DNA of 64,000 nucleotides from Mogibacterium sp. GTDB taxonomy: Bacteria; Bacillota; Clostridia; Peptostreptococcales; Anaerovoracaceae. Positions within the stretch are counted from its first letter, which is position 1, and each line of letters starts with the position of its first letter. A model generated the notes under the pieces. That model was not told where the DNA came from, searched no databases, and saw only the letters and a program-made list of their open reading frames with translations. Positions 47,981-55,952 of this stretch are shown here, one piece after another. The DNA lies in contig JAFWHB010000030.1 of the NCBI GenBank assembly GCA_017512145.1, positions 17,532 to 81,531 on the forward strand, read 5' to 3'. Both the position numbers and the translations under genes were made by a program.

Positions 47981-48952
47981 ATGGGTAACATGAGACCGGA
48001 AACAATGGAACGTATCACAACACGTGCACTCGCTGACAAGTTCATCGAGGAGCAGCTCGCTGAGATCAAGGCTCAGGTAGGAGACAAGAAGGTTCTTCTT
48101 GCACTCTCCGGCGGCGTTGATTCAAGTGTAGTAGCTGCACTGCTGATCAAAGCAATCGGCGACAACCTTGTATGTGTACACGTCAATCACGGCCTCCTCC
48201 GTAAGGGAGAGCCTGAGATGGTAATCAAGGTATTCAAGGAAGAGCTCGGAGCTAACCTTATCTACGTTGACGCAGTTGACAGATTCCTCGACAAGCTCGC
48301 AGGCGTTGATGATCCTGAGACAAAGCGTAAGATCATCGGCAAGGAGTTCATCGATGTATTCGCAGAAGAGGCATCCAAGCTTGAGGGAATCGAATTCCTC
48401 GGACAGGGAACTATCTATCCTGACATCCTCGAGTCAGACGGAGTCAAGGCTCACCACAACGTAGGCGGACTCCCTGAGGATCTGCAGTTCGAACTCGTAG
48501 AGCCAGTAAAGTTCCTCTACAAGGACGAGGTAAGAGTAGTCGGATATGCACTCGGACTTCCTGACAGCATGGTTTACAGACAGCCGTTCCCAGGACCAGG
48601 ACTTGGCGTAAGATGCACAGGCGCAATCACAAGAGACAGACTTGAAGCTCTCCGTGAGGCTGATGCTATCGTAAGAGAAGAAATCGGCAAGATGGAGCAG
48701 ACACCATGGCAGTACTTCGCAGTAATTCCTGACATGAAGTCCACTGGTATCAAGGATGGCAAGAGATACATGGGATGGCCTGTAATCATCAGAGCTATCA
48801 ACACTGTAGACGCAGTAACCGCACAGTCTGTTGAGATTCCTTGGGAGATGCTCAAGACCATGAGAGACCGCATCATCGAGACCGTACCTGGAGTCAACAG
48901 AGTAATGTGGGACATCTCAGACAAGCCAGTAAGCACAATCGAGTGGGAATAG
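47981..48952 (+). CDS. guaA: GMP synthase ATP-PPase subunit, no glutaminase domain
   Basis: Converts XMP to GMP with ATP and ammonia. At 323 aa it contains only the ATP pyrophosphatase domain (ALSGGVDSSV at 41-50) and the C-terminal dimerisation domain ending ISDKPVSTIEWE. The N-terminal class I glutamine amidotransferase domain (about 190 aa) of normal bacterial GuaA is missing, as in archaeal two-subunit enzymes. No separate amidotransferase is nearby, so ammonia may be taken up free or from a subunit encoded elsewhere. Start AT 47981 follows CGGAGGTACATAG. Its last 12 bp are repeated at 58,133. Confidence 0.92.
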   Translation: MGNMRPETMERITTRALADKFIEEQLAEIKAQVGDKKVLLALSGGVDSSVVAALLIKAIGDNLVCVHVNHGLLRKGEPEMVIKVFKEELGANLIYVDAVDRFLDKLAGVDDPETKRKIIGKEFIDVFAEEASKLEGIEFLGQGTIYPDILESDGVKAHHNVGGLPEDLQFELVEPVKFLYKDEVRVVGYALGLPDSMVYRQPFPGPGLGVRCTGAITRDRLEALREADAIVREEIGKMEQTPWQYFAVIPDMKSTGIKDGKRYMGWPVIIRAINTVDAVTAQSVEIPWEMLKTMRDRIIETVPGVNRVMWDISDKPVSTIEWE

Positions 48953-49180
48953 TGCAGAGTGGAAAGCCAGATTGCTGGACCCGTTGGAATTACTGCGTTA
49001 CAGCGATCGCCAAAAATCCCGTGATACTATTTTGATACTAAAATAACCTCAAAAATCCATATACGCCGGAGTGCTACATTTTTAAGCACTTCGGCGTTTT
49101 TTTCTTGTCTTGAAACGTGTAGAGATTCGCACATTTCTAATCTGGTGAGACATAAGATAAACTATGCTCAGAAATAAGTC
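48941..49180 (+). repeat. Direct repeat A: att core plus island left-end sequence
   Basis: Starts with the guaA end and continues with sequence very similar to 58,133-58,443, for example AACCCGTTGGAATTACTGCG-type block (48969-48998 region), the GATACTATTTTGATACTAAAA block and ATAAGATAAACTA at the far end. Copy B carries about 76 extra bases inside its terminator loop. Confidence 0.8.
49064..49103 (+). terminator. guaBA terminator (within repeat A)
   Basis: CGCCGGAGTGCT (49064-49075) / AGCACTTCGGCG (49085-49096), 12 bp with one G-T pair, then seven Ts. Confidence 0.88.
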
Positions 49181-49196
49181 AAGGAGGTGTCCGGAC

Positions 49197-49337
49197 ATGT
49201 TCAGGCCTAAGTATAAATTCAGTTATGACGAAATAAGAATCATAGTAATGGCTCTTGTAGAGCTTAAGAACCAGCTGATCGCAGAAGGCAGATATACAGA
49301 TGCTGTAGATGACCTTCTTGTTAAGTTCGTTGATTAG
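49197..49337 (+). CDS. Small acidic/helical protein (46 aa) at the island left end
   Basis: ATG 49197 follows AAGGAGGTGTCCGGAC and the frame ends with TAG 49335-49337. Sequence begins MFRPKYKFSYDEIRIIVMAL and continues with a helix VELKNQLIAEGRYTDAVDDLL. The family is not named, but proteins of this look (short, start with a basic KYKF-like stretch then two helices) occur in Firmicute mobile elements. Function unknown. Confidence 0.6.
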   Translation: MFRPKYKFSYDEIRIIVMALVELKNQLIAEGRYTDAVDDLLVKFVD

Positions 49338-49353
49338 TATGCTCCTTTCAGCT

Positions 49354-49414
49354 CCGGCTGTTATACATGGCTCTGCACACAGGGTGCAGGGCTTTTATAT
49401 TACAGCCGGAGATA
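49354..49414 (+). other. Nested hairpin upstream of the ParB-fragment gene
   Basis: CTCCGGCTGT near 49354 pairs with ACAGCCGGAG near 49403, and CTCTGCAC pairs with GTGCAGGG inside. It forms a long structured leader directly ahead of the next start codon; it may be a terminator remnant or regulatory RNA structure. Confidence 0.45.
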
Positions 49415-49434
49415 TCCGGGGAAAGGACCACATT

Positions 49435-50010
49435 ATGACAAAAATAATTGATTTCAAGAAGTCTATTGTAAAAAAGGGAAAGAAGGAGAAAGCAACGGAT
49501 GATGAATTCTATGCAGAGATAAATCAGACAAAGGATCTGATCCCGTTCACATTTGATGCAGACACGCCGGAAATCGAAGAGCTGTCTTCAGTGATTGCAT
49601 ACACCATTGCTGTGAGATCCGCGGTACGGTTCATGACTATTTCAGAATGTATGGATGAAGCCAGTATTCGTAAGATCCTTTCGACCATCGAAGAGATGCC
49701 ATCCCGCGAAGCTGTAAAGATGCTGCAAGCACTATTTGTCGCTGACGGCATGATTTTAGAATCAGAAGATCTTGATCTTATCATCCTGATAATCGATAAA
49801 CTTTCTTCAAAATCAGAATCGTCTGAGAACTTAGCTGTCAGGGAAGTAAGCATCGATGTGATCGATCCCAGTCCTTACTACCCGTTCCGGATCGAGGATG
49901 ATGAGGACATAGAAAATCTATCAGTTTCGATATTGATATATGGACAGATAACGCCAGCAATCGTTAGAGAAAAAGCAGACGGAAGGTATGAGATGCTTGT
50001 GTTAATATAA
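49435..50010 (+). CDS. Unknown protein ending in a truncated ParB-like domain
   Basis: 191 aa from ATG 49435 (GGGGAAAGG upstream). Residues 1-130 are a helical region of unknown family. Residues about 135-188 match the start of a ParB/Spo0J N-terminal domain: ISI-type strand, IDPSPYYPFRIEDDEDIENLSVSI, YGQITPAIVREKADGRYEML. ParB domains continue with a GHRR motif after YEM; here the frame instead ends in VLI and a stop exactly at a 25-bp repeat (50003-50027). It is best seen as a recombined, 3'-truncated gene; a functional product is uncertain. Confidence 0.6.
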   Translation: MTKIIDFKKSIVKKGKKEKATDDEFYAEINQTKDLIPFTFDADTPEIEELSSVIAYTIAVRSAVRFMTISECMDEASIRKILSTIEEMPSREAVKMLQALFVADGMILESEDLDLIILIIDKLSSKSESSENLAVREVSIDVIDPSPYYPFRIEDDEDIENLSVSILIYGQITPAIVREKADGRYEMLVLI

Positions 50011-50027
50011 AAGCAGTCGAAATACAT
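50003..50027 (+). repeat. 25-bp direct repeat, copy 1
   Basis: TAATATAAAAGCAGTCGAA and the following ATACAT are identical to 63739-63763. Copy 1 lies at the truncated end of the ParB-like frame. Confidence 0.7.
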
Positions 50028-50070
50028 GGGAAAGACATGCTCAAATCTCAGCTTTGTGAGGGAAATCATT

Positions 50071-50337
50071 ATGGAAATCGAATGGATCGATGGTTTTGAA
50101 ATTAAGACGGCTATTGGAAGCGACGAGCTCGTAATATCCGCAAACAAAGAGGGGTTACTTTCACTAGCCAAGCATCTGACGGCTCTTGCGGATGGAGTAC
50201 CGGGAGATCATATTCATTATGATGTGCACAATTCTCTCGAAGAAGGCTCTGCAGATTTGATTATTGAAAAAGCTCTTCCGGAAGACAATGATCCTGATGA
50301 GGACATTCATGATCCGTGTCTGCGTTTTCAGAGGTGA
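50071..50337 (+). CDS. Imm32-like immunity protein (88 aa)
   Basis: ATG 50071 follows GAGGGAAATC. Pattern: SDELVISANKEGLLSLAKHL, then GDHIHYDVHNSLEEGSADLIIEKA, which resembles the Imm32 family (small immunity proteins next to polymorphic toxins). No toxin gene is recognised beside it. The assignment rests on motif likeness only. The protein after it starts 9 nt downstream, so they are co-transcribed. Confidence 0.5.
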   Translation: MEIEWIDGFEIKTAIGSDELVISANKEGLLSLAKHLTALADGVPGDHIHYDVHNSLEEGSADLIIEKALPEDNDPDEDIHDPCLRFQR

Positions 50338-50346
50338 CAAAGTTCA

Positions 50347-50682
50347 ATGAGTTTCAGATATTTCAATGATGAGGGACCGGGAACATTCGAATGGGATTAT
50401 GTTCTCGGCGGTAACACAACAGGCTTATTTCCGGAGGAGACTCATTACGAAGTGGACGGAAATACTCTTCTTGAAGTGATCTTCAGACATACCGGAGGCA
50501 ACAAGTTTGAACCTGTTTATGGAGATAACTGGGAGATAAATAACATCAGTGAGATACGACGTTTCGGAGGGTCAAGAACCTTTACCTTTGACCAGGGGAC
50601 AGGGCACTTCAAGGCAACAGTAAACGAGAAACTATCAGAAAAATATGGTCTTCTGATAGTAGATTTGGTTGAGTTGAGATAA
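50347..50682 (+). CDS. Hypothetical protein (111 aa)
   Basis: No family recognised. Mixed alpha/beta-looking protein with many aromatic residues, starting MSFRYFNDEGPGTFEWDYVLGG and containing DNWEINNISEIRRFGGSRTF. There is no signal peptide or membrane segment. It lies between the Imm32-like gene and the MoCo-carrier-like gene with gaps of 9 and 5 nt, so it belongs to the island's accessory operon. The ribosome site is weak. Confidence 0.65.
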   Translation: MSFRYFNDEGPGTFEWDYVLGGNTTGLFPEETHYEVDGNTLLEVIFRHTGGNKFEPVYGDNWEINNISEIRRFGGSRTFTFDQGTGHFKATVNEKLSEKYGLLIVDLVELR

Positions 50683-50687
50683 TAAAT

Positions 50688-51179
50688 ATGTCAAATACAG
50701 CAAAGAAAATAGCGAGGATCCGTACAGGAGGGCAAAGTGGTGCTGACAGAGCAGCAATGGATTTTGCCAGAGAACATAATGTTCCTTTGTGCGGATGGTG
50801 CCCCAAGAATGGATGGGCAGAGGACTATACAGTTGCTCCCGGGCTCCTTAATGACTATCCGGAGCTAATAGAGACACCTTCAGAAGGAACAGAACAACGG
50901 ACAAAATGGAATATGCGCGACTGTGATGCGATCCTCACTATCCTGCCTGAAGGCGCATATGATTCTCCCGGGACTGACATAGGATTGCAGGAGGGTGAAG
51001 CATTCAGCAAGCCGATGTTTACTGCAAAAGGTCTGAATGATGTACCAGATGTCATCCGCTGGGTCAGAACTCTGCCTGAAGAAACAGAATTGTGTATCGG
51101 AGGTCCTCGCGCCAGCGAATGGACGGAAGCATATGAAACTACAAAAGCTGTTCTTGAATCATTACTTGAATTCATTTAG
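50688..51179 (+). CDS. Putative molybdenum-cofactor-carrier-like protein
   Basis: 163 aa of the SLOG/LOG-like Rossmann group related to MoCo carrier proteins (PF12694). RIRTGGQSGADRAAMDFAREH is the N-terminal nucleotide loop, GWCPKNGWAEDY follows, and DAILTILPEG and DIGLQEGEAFSKP complete the core. Actual ligand is uncertain; such proteins also occur as stand-alone nucleotide or cofactor binders in islands. Coupled with the neighbours by short gaps (5 and 18 nt). Confidence 0.75.
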   Translation: MSNTAKKIARIRTGGQSGADRAAMDFAREHNVPLCGWCPKNGWAEDYTVAPGLLNDYPELIETPSEGTEQRTKWNMRDCDAILTILPEGAYDSPGTDIGLQEGEAFSKPMFTAKGLNDVPDVIRWVRTLPEETELCIGGPRASEWTEAYETTKAVLESLLEFI

Positions 51180-51197
51180 AGGGAGTTCAAAAGCAAA

Positions 51198-51935
51198 ATG
51201 AAATTATTTCTTACAAGCAGTCCTATAGGAACATACAGAAGTGATGAACCATTAACCTACAGTGGCTTCAACCCTGCTAACGGGATGGTGGAAGAACTGA
51301 AACGATATTGGAAGGATGATTCACAATGCCTTCTTATTTCTGCGTTTCCTGATGAATATGAATTTAATGACAGGATGAGGGCAGACTTCTATCACATAAT
51401 CAGAGATACAGGGTTGTCGATACATGGCATAGATATATGTGATCTCAGGAACGGAAAAGAAAAAGCTGCAGACCTATTGAGATATGATTTTGTCATATTG
51501 GGAGGAGGACATGTCCCGACAGAGAGTGCTTTTTTCAAAAGCATCAGTCTTGAGGAAAGCTTCTCCGGATTTGATGGCATCGTGATGGGTATCAGTGCAG
51601 GTACTATGAACTGTGCACGGATCGTCTATGCGCAGCCAGAGCTTTCGGGAGAAGCAACAGATCCTGCTTATGAGAGATTCATACCGGGACTTGGTATAAC
51701 AGAATACAATATCCTGCCGCACTACAATGCTGTGAAAAATGATATCTTAGACGGCATGCGCCTGATAGAAGATATAACATTTGGAGACAGCTTTGGGCAC
51801 ACATTCTACGCGATCACAGATGGCAGCTATCTTCTCCAGACTGAGGACTTCGCTGAAATACGCGGAGAGGCATATATGATCCGCGATGGCAGGATAGAAC
51901 AGATATGTACTAATGGAGATGTATTCAGATTATAG
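51198..51935 (+). CDS. Peptidase S51 family protein (dipeptidase E-like)
   Basis: 245 aa. The nucleophile elbow is GISAGTMN with Ser133, and the His is likely that in LPHYNAVKND; an ILGGGH strand precedes. The family cleaves Asp-X dipeptides or is cyanophycinase-like. The final part (DGRIEQICTNGDVFRL) is complete. Overlaps the start region of the NUDIX gene if an upstream start there is used. Confidence 0.85.
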   Translation: MKLFLTSSPIGTYRSDEPLTYSGFNPANGMVEELKRYWKDDSQCLLISAFPDEYEFNDRMRADFYHIIRDTGLSIHGIDICDLRNGKEKAADLLRYDFVILGGGHVPTESAFFKSISLEESFSGFDGIVMGISAGTMNCARIVYAQPELSGEATDPAYERFIPGLGITEYNILPHYNAVKNDILDGMRLIEDITFGDSFGHTFYAITDGSYLLQTEDFAEIRGEAYMIRDGRIEQICTNGDVFRL

Positions 51936-51945
51936 GGACGAAGAG

Positions 51946-52509
51946 ATGGAGCTGTTTGATGTAGTCGATGAAAAAGGAATACCTACTGGTGAGATCATAG
52001 AAAGAAGTGAGGCCCACGAAAAGGATATCCCTCACAGGACTGCTCATGTCTGGGTTGTCAGAATGAAAAATGGTAAACCGCAGGTGCTTTTGCAGAAGAG
52101 GGCAGCCGGCAAGGAAAGCTTTCCCGGCTGCTATGATACGTCCTCAGCAGGACACATACATGCCGGAGACGAGCCGCTGGAATCTGCACTTCGTGAGCTC
52201 GAAGAAGAACTCGGAATAAAAGCGAATGAATCTGATCTGTCTTATGCAGGTATATTCCATTCTCATTATGAGAAAATATTCTATGCAAAGCCTTTCAGAG
52301 ATAACGAAATAACGTTCGTCTATGTATATAATAAACCTGTAGAAATTGATAATCTGACACTGCAGGAGGATGAGGTGGAATCAGTAAAGTGGTTCGATGC
52401 GGATTATGTTCAGGCAAAAGTCAATCCCCCGAGAGATGAATTATTCTGTGTACCGAGAGAGGGGTTTAGCTTAGTGAATGAATGGATGATGAATAATATG
52501 AAAATCTGA
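51946..52509 (+). CDS. NUDIX hydrolase, isopentenyl-diphosphate-isomerase-like type
   Basis: 187 aa from ATG 51946; an in-frame ATG at 51913 would overlap the S51 gene and add 11 non-conserved residues. NUDIX box: GHIHAGD followed by the RELEEELGI signature, with Asp at a usually Glu position. The N-terminal ELFDVVDEKGIPTG and HRTAHVWVV resemble YfcD/Idi-like NUDIX proteins. The substrate is unknown; a housecleaning or nucleotide diphosphate hydrolase is plausible. Confidence 0.82.
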   Translation: MELFDVVDEKGIPTGEIIERSEAHEKDIPHRTAHVWVVRMKNGKPQVLLQKRAAGKESFPGCYDTSSAGHIHAGDEPLESALRELEEELGIKANESDLSYAGIFHSHYEKIFYAKPFRDNEITFVYVYNKPVEIDNLTLQEDEVESVKWFDADYVQAKVNPPRDELFCVPREGFSLVNEWMMNNMKI

Positions 52510-52573
52510 GACGGAGGCGGTCATAGATATTTTCATTAAGCTGATTGTGATGATGGATTTATAAGACAGTAAA

Positions 52574-52605
52574 TGATAATATTAGGGAAAATATCATCTG
52601 TTTTA
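52574..52605 (+). terminator. Weak terminator-like hairpin before fruK
   Basis: GATAATATT can pair with AATATCATC around AGGGAA (one mismatch), followed by TGTTTTAT. It separates the NUDIX gene from the fru genes. Confidence 0.4.
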
Positions 52606-52655
52606 TGAAGAACTTCAAAAACTAAACTCCGCACAGAATATACAAGGAGGAACCT

Positions 52656-53561
52656 ATGATCTACACCGTTACATTCAATCCTGCAATCGACTATATTGTC
52701 AGGATGGATAAGCCGCTTGAACCGGGAATGACAAACAGATCCGCATCTGAAGACTGCTTCTTCGGGGGAAAAGGCATCAACGTCTCCACAGTTCTCAAGA
52801 ATCTCGGGATTGAGAACACAGCTCTCGGATTTGCTGCCGGATTTACGGGAGAAGCAATCGTTGACAGCGTGAACAGCAAGGGCATTATTGCAGACTTTAT
52901 AATGCTCAAGGAAGGCATCTCCAGAATCAACGTCAAGCTCAAAGGCGAAGAGGAGACAGAAATCAACGCACAGGGGCCGGAGATCAGCAAGGAAGCTTTC
53001 GAAGAACTTCTGTGCAAACTTGATAAACTGCAGGAAGGTGATGTCCTCATACTGGCGGGAAGCATCCCGAACTCGCTGCCTAGTGATGTTTACGAAATCA
53101 TCCTTGAGAGACTCTACGGCAAAGGCGTTATGTTTGTGGTTGATGCCACCAAGGATCTGCTTCTCAAAGTTCTCAGATTCAATCCGTTCCTTATTAAGCC
53201 TAACAATCACGAGCTTGGTGAAATGTTCGGAACAGTGCTCAAAACAGACCAGGAGATAGAGGAACACGCCAGAAAACTTCAGGATATGGGAGCGAGGAAT
53301 GTTCTTATTTCAATGGCCGGTGATGGTGCGATGCTCATAACCGAGGATGGGCAGAAATTCCGTGTAGGCGTGCCTAAGGGAAAAGTCAAGAATTCTGTTG
53401 GTGCCGGAGATTCGATGGTTGCGGGCTTCGTCGCAGGATATATGAAGACTCAGGATTACCGTGTGGCTCTTAACATGGGAACCGCAGCAGGTAGTGCAAC
53501 TGCATTCTCCGATGATCTGGCAACAGGAGATCTTATTCTCAGTATTTACGAAACGCTGTGA
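52656..53561 (+). CDS. fruK: 1-phosphofructokinase
   Basis: PfkB-type sugar kinase phosphorylating fructose-1-phosphate to fructose-1,6-bisphosphate. 301 aa; MIYTVTFNPAIDYIV at the start, FFGGKGINVSTVLKNLG in the sugar-binding area and the ATP/catalytic motif NSVGAGDSMVAGF near the end (catalytic Asp in GAGD). The start follows AAGGAGGAACCT. Directly upstream of fruA, so the pair takes in and processes fructose. Confidence 0.94.
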   Translation: MIYTVTFNPAIDYIVRMDKPLEPGMTNRSASEDCFFGGKGINVSTVLKNLGIENTALGFAAGFTGEAIVDSVNSKGIIADFIMLKEGISRINVKLKGEEETEINAQGPEISKEAFEELLCKLDKLQEGDVLILAGSIPNSLPSDVYEIILERLYGKGVMFVVDATKDLLLKVLRFNPFLIKPNNHELGEMFGTVLKTDQEIEEHARKLQDMGARNVLISMAGDGAMLITEDGQKFRVGVPKGKVKNSVGAGDSMVAGFVAGYMKTQDYRVALNMGTAAGSATAFSDDLATGDLILSIYETL

Positions 53562-53641
53562 ATATGGGCATAGCTGTTTCGTTACAATTATTTTATAGGA
53601 GAGGTCAGAGGAAAAAATGCGCTAAGCGCGGAAAGGGAAAA

Positions 53642-55585
53642 ATGAAAATAACTGATTTACTCAAAAAAGAAGGAGTTAGCCTGAATCAGAAAGCTGCTGA
53701 TCAGAACGCAGCAATCGATATCATGGTCGATCTTCATGATAAGGTTGGAAACCTTAACGACAAGGCAGCATTCAAAGCTGCTATCGAAGCCAGAGAAGCA
53801 AAAGGCTCTACAGCTGTAGGCATGGGAATTGCTGTTCCTCATGCAAAATCTGCATCGGTCAAGCAGCCTGGTCTTGTTGCTATCACAGTGCCTGAAGGAG
53901 TAGATTACAAGGCTCCGGACGGACCAAGCAACCTTCTCTTCATGATTGCAGCACCGGATGGAGCTGCTGACACACATCTCGAAGTGCTTTCCAAACTCAT
54001 GACTATGCTCATGCACCCGGAATTCACAAAGTCACTCGTAGAGGCTAAGACTCCTGAAGAGTTCCTGAGCCTCATAGACGCACAGGAAGCTGAGCGTGAT
54101 AAGAAGGAGGAGAAAAAGGCAGAGGCAACTGCTCCTGCTGCAGCTGCAGAAGCAGAGCCTGCAAAGGCAGCTAAACTCCTCGCTGTAACAGCATGCCCTA
54201 CTGGTATTGCACATACCTACATGGCAGCTGAAGCACTCGAACAGTGCGCAGCAAAGAATGGTCTCTCCATCAAAGTAGAGACAGACGGATCCGGCGGAGC
54301 CAAGAACAAACTCACTGCCGCTGAGATCAAAGACGCAGATGCTATCATCGTCGCTGCTGACAAAAACGTAGAAATGGCACGTTTTAACGGCAAGAAGGTA
54401 ATCAAGGCTTCAACAGCTGACGCTATTCATCGTTCAGATGACCTCATCGCCCGCGCAGTATCAGGAGATGTTGGAGTATATCAGCACTCAGGCGCAGTTG
54501 CTGAGGCAGAAGAATCCGCAGAAAAAGAAAGCATCGGAAGATTCTTCTATAAGAACCTCATGGACGGTGTTTCACACATGCTTCCATTCGTTATCGGCGG
54601 TGGTATTCTTATCGCAATAGCATTCCTGCTCGATGATTACTCAATTGATCCAAGCAATTTTGGTTCTAACACACCTGTTGCTGCATGGTTCAAGTCTATC
54701 GGCGGAACAGCATTCAACTTCATGCTGCCAATCCTCGCAGGATTCATCGCACGCAGTATTGCTGATCGTCCGGGACTTGCAGTCGGCTTTGTAGGCGGTG
54801 CTCTTGCTGCTTCCGGCGCTACATTCGCTTCACCTGGCGGTGGAATTCCATCGGCATTCCTCGGAGCTCTCCTGGCAGGTTTTGCTGCAGGCTTCATTGT
54901 TAAGGGACTTCAGAAAGTTTGCGAAAAACTTCCTCCTGCACTGGAAGGAATCAAACCGGTACTCATCTATCCTCTTGGCGGTATACTGATAATAGGTTTG
55001 GTAATGTGCGCTGTTAACCCTATCGTAGGCGCACTCAACGCATGGATCTCTGACGTTCTCATGGGCATGAGTTCAGGATCTTCTGTAGTACTTGGACTGG
55101 TTCTCGGTGCTATGATGGCGACAGATATGGGTGGTCCGCTCAATAAGGCTGCTTACGTATTCGGTACAGCCGCACTTGCAGCTCAGAATGAAGTCGGATT
55201 CATGATCATGGCTGCTGTAATGGTTGGCGGAATGGTTCCTCCGATTGCTATCGCTCTTTCAACAATTATTCATAAGAATAAATACACAGAGGCAGAAAGA
55301 AAGTCAGGTCCTGTCAACTTCATCATGGGACTATGCTTTATCACAGAGGGTGCTATCCCATACGCTGCTGCAGACCCACTGCACGTAATTCCGGCTCTGA
55401 TGGTTGGTTCCGGAGTTGCCGGAGCACTCTCAATGGCATTTAAGTGCACACTCATGGCACCACATGGAGGAATCTTCGTATTCCCGGTTGTCGGAAATGT
55501 ATTAATGTATCTGGTAGCGCTTCTTGTCGGCTCACTCGTCGGATGCCTGCTGCTGGGAATTTTCAAGAAAAACGTCGCAAAGTAA
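53642..55585 (+). CDS. fruA: Fructose PTS permease, EIIABC
   Basis: 647 aa from ATG 53642 (AAAGGGAAAA upstream); the longer open frame starting within fruK is not conserved. EIIA (1-150) has phosphorylated His67 in AVPHAKS. An Ala/Glu-rich linker follows. EIIB (about 178-280) has Cys185 in TACPTGIAHTYMAAEAL. EIIC (about 305-647) is membrane with IGGGILIAIAFLLDD and PHGGIFVFPVV. It imports fructose as fructose-1-phosphate. The 80-nt gap after fruK may hold a small leader. Confidence 0.95.
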   Translation: MKITDLLKKEGVSLNQKAADQNAAIDIMVDLHDKVGNLNDKAAFKAAIEAREAKGSTAVGMGIAVPHAKSASVKQPGLVAITVPEGVDYKAPDGPSNLLFMIAAPDGAADTHLEVLSKLMTMLMHPEFTKSLVEAKTPEEFLSLIDAQEAERDKKEEKKAEATAPAAAAEAEPAKAAKLLAVTACPTGIAHTYMAAEALEQCAAKNGLSIKVETDGSGGAKNKLTAAEIKDADAIIVAADKNVEMARFNGKKVIKASTADAIHRSDDLIARAVSGDVGVYQHSGAVAEAEESAEKESIGRFFYKNLMDGVSHMLPFVIGGGILIAIAFLLDDYSIDPSNFGSNTPVAAWFKSIGGTAFNFMLPILAGFIARSIADRPGLAVGFVGGALAASGATFASPGGGIPSAFLGALLAGFAAGFIVKGLQKVCEKLPPALEGIKPVLIYPLGGILIIGLVMCAVNPIVGALNAWISDVLMGMSSGSSVVLGLVLGAMMATDMGGPLNKAAYVFGTAALAAQNEVGFMIMAAVMVGGMVPPIAIALSTIIHKNKYTEAERKSGPVNFIMGLCFITEGAIPYAAADPLHVIPALMVGSGVAGALSMAFKCTLMAPHGGIFVFPVVGNVLMYLVALLVGSLVGCLLLGIFKKNVAK

Positions 55586-55621
55586 TATACGGAATCGATT
55601 GATCACAGAAGGGAGTAAAAA

Positions 55622-55885
55622 ATGGTATCAAAAAACATCACAATCAAGAATGAACAGGGTATGCACATGCGTCCGGCAAGCCTGCTTGCTCAGATGGCAG
55701 CTTCATTTGAAAGCAGTGTTAAAATCATGTTCAACGGAAACGCATATGACTGCAAGAGCGTTATGTTCCTGATGACTGCATGCATCAAGTGCGGATCAGA
55801 AATTGAACTTGTATGTGACGGACCTGATGAAGAGAAAGCTCTCGCTGAGATATCAGCATTCATCGAGTCCGGTATGGGCGACTGA
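55622..55885 (+). CDS. ptsH: PTS phosphocarrier HPr
   Basis: 87 aa. Active-site His15 in GMHMRPAS, and Ser46 in CKSVMFL, the site of HPr kinase/phosphorylase regulation in Firmicutes. The family's usual Arg17 is present. The sequence is more divergent than normal HPr (extra Cys residues: C44, C56, C59). Encoded after fruA and before ptsI, separated from the latter by a hairpin. Confidence 0.93.
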   Translation: MVSKNITIKNEQGMHMRPASLLAQMAASFESSVKIMFNGNAYDCKSVMFLMTACIKCGSEIELVCDGPDEEKALAEISAFIESGMGD

Positions 55886-55903
55886 TTTATATTTGTAATT
55901 GTG

Positions 55904-55934
55904 TGCTCCTCTGCGTTTTTGCAGGGGAGCATTT
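55904..55934 (+). terminator. Hairpin between ptsH and ptsI
   Basis: TGCTCCTCTGC (55904-55914) / GCAGGGGAGCA (55921-55931), 11 bp with one G-T pair, then TTTAC. It probably reduces read-through, giving more HPr than EI. Confidence 0.6.
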
Positions 55935-55952
55935 ACTAATGGAGGCATGAAT

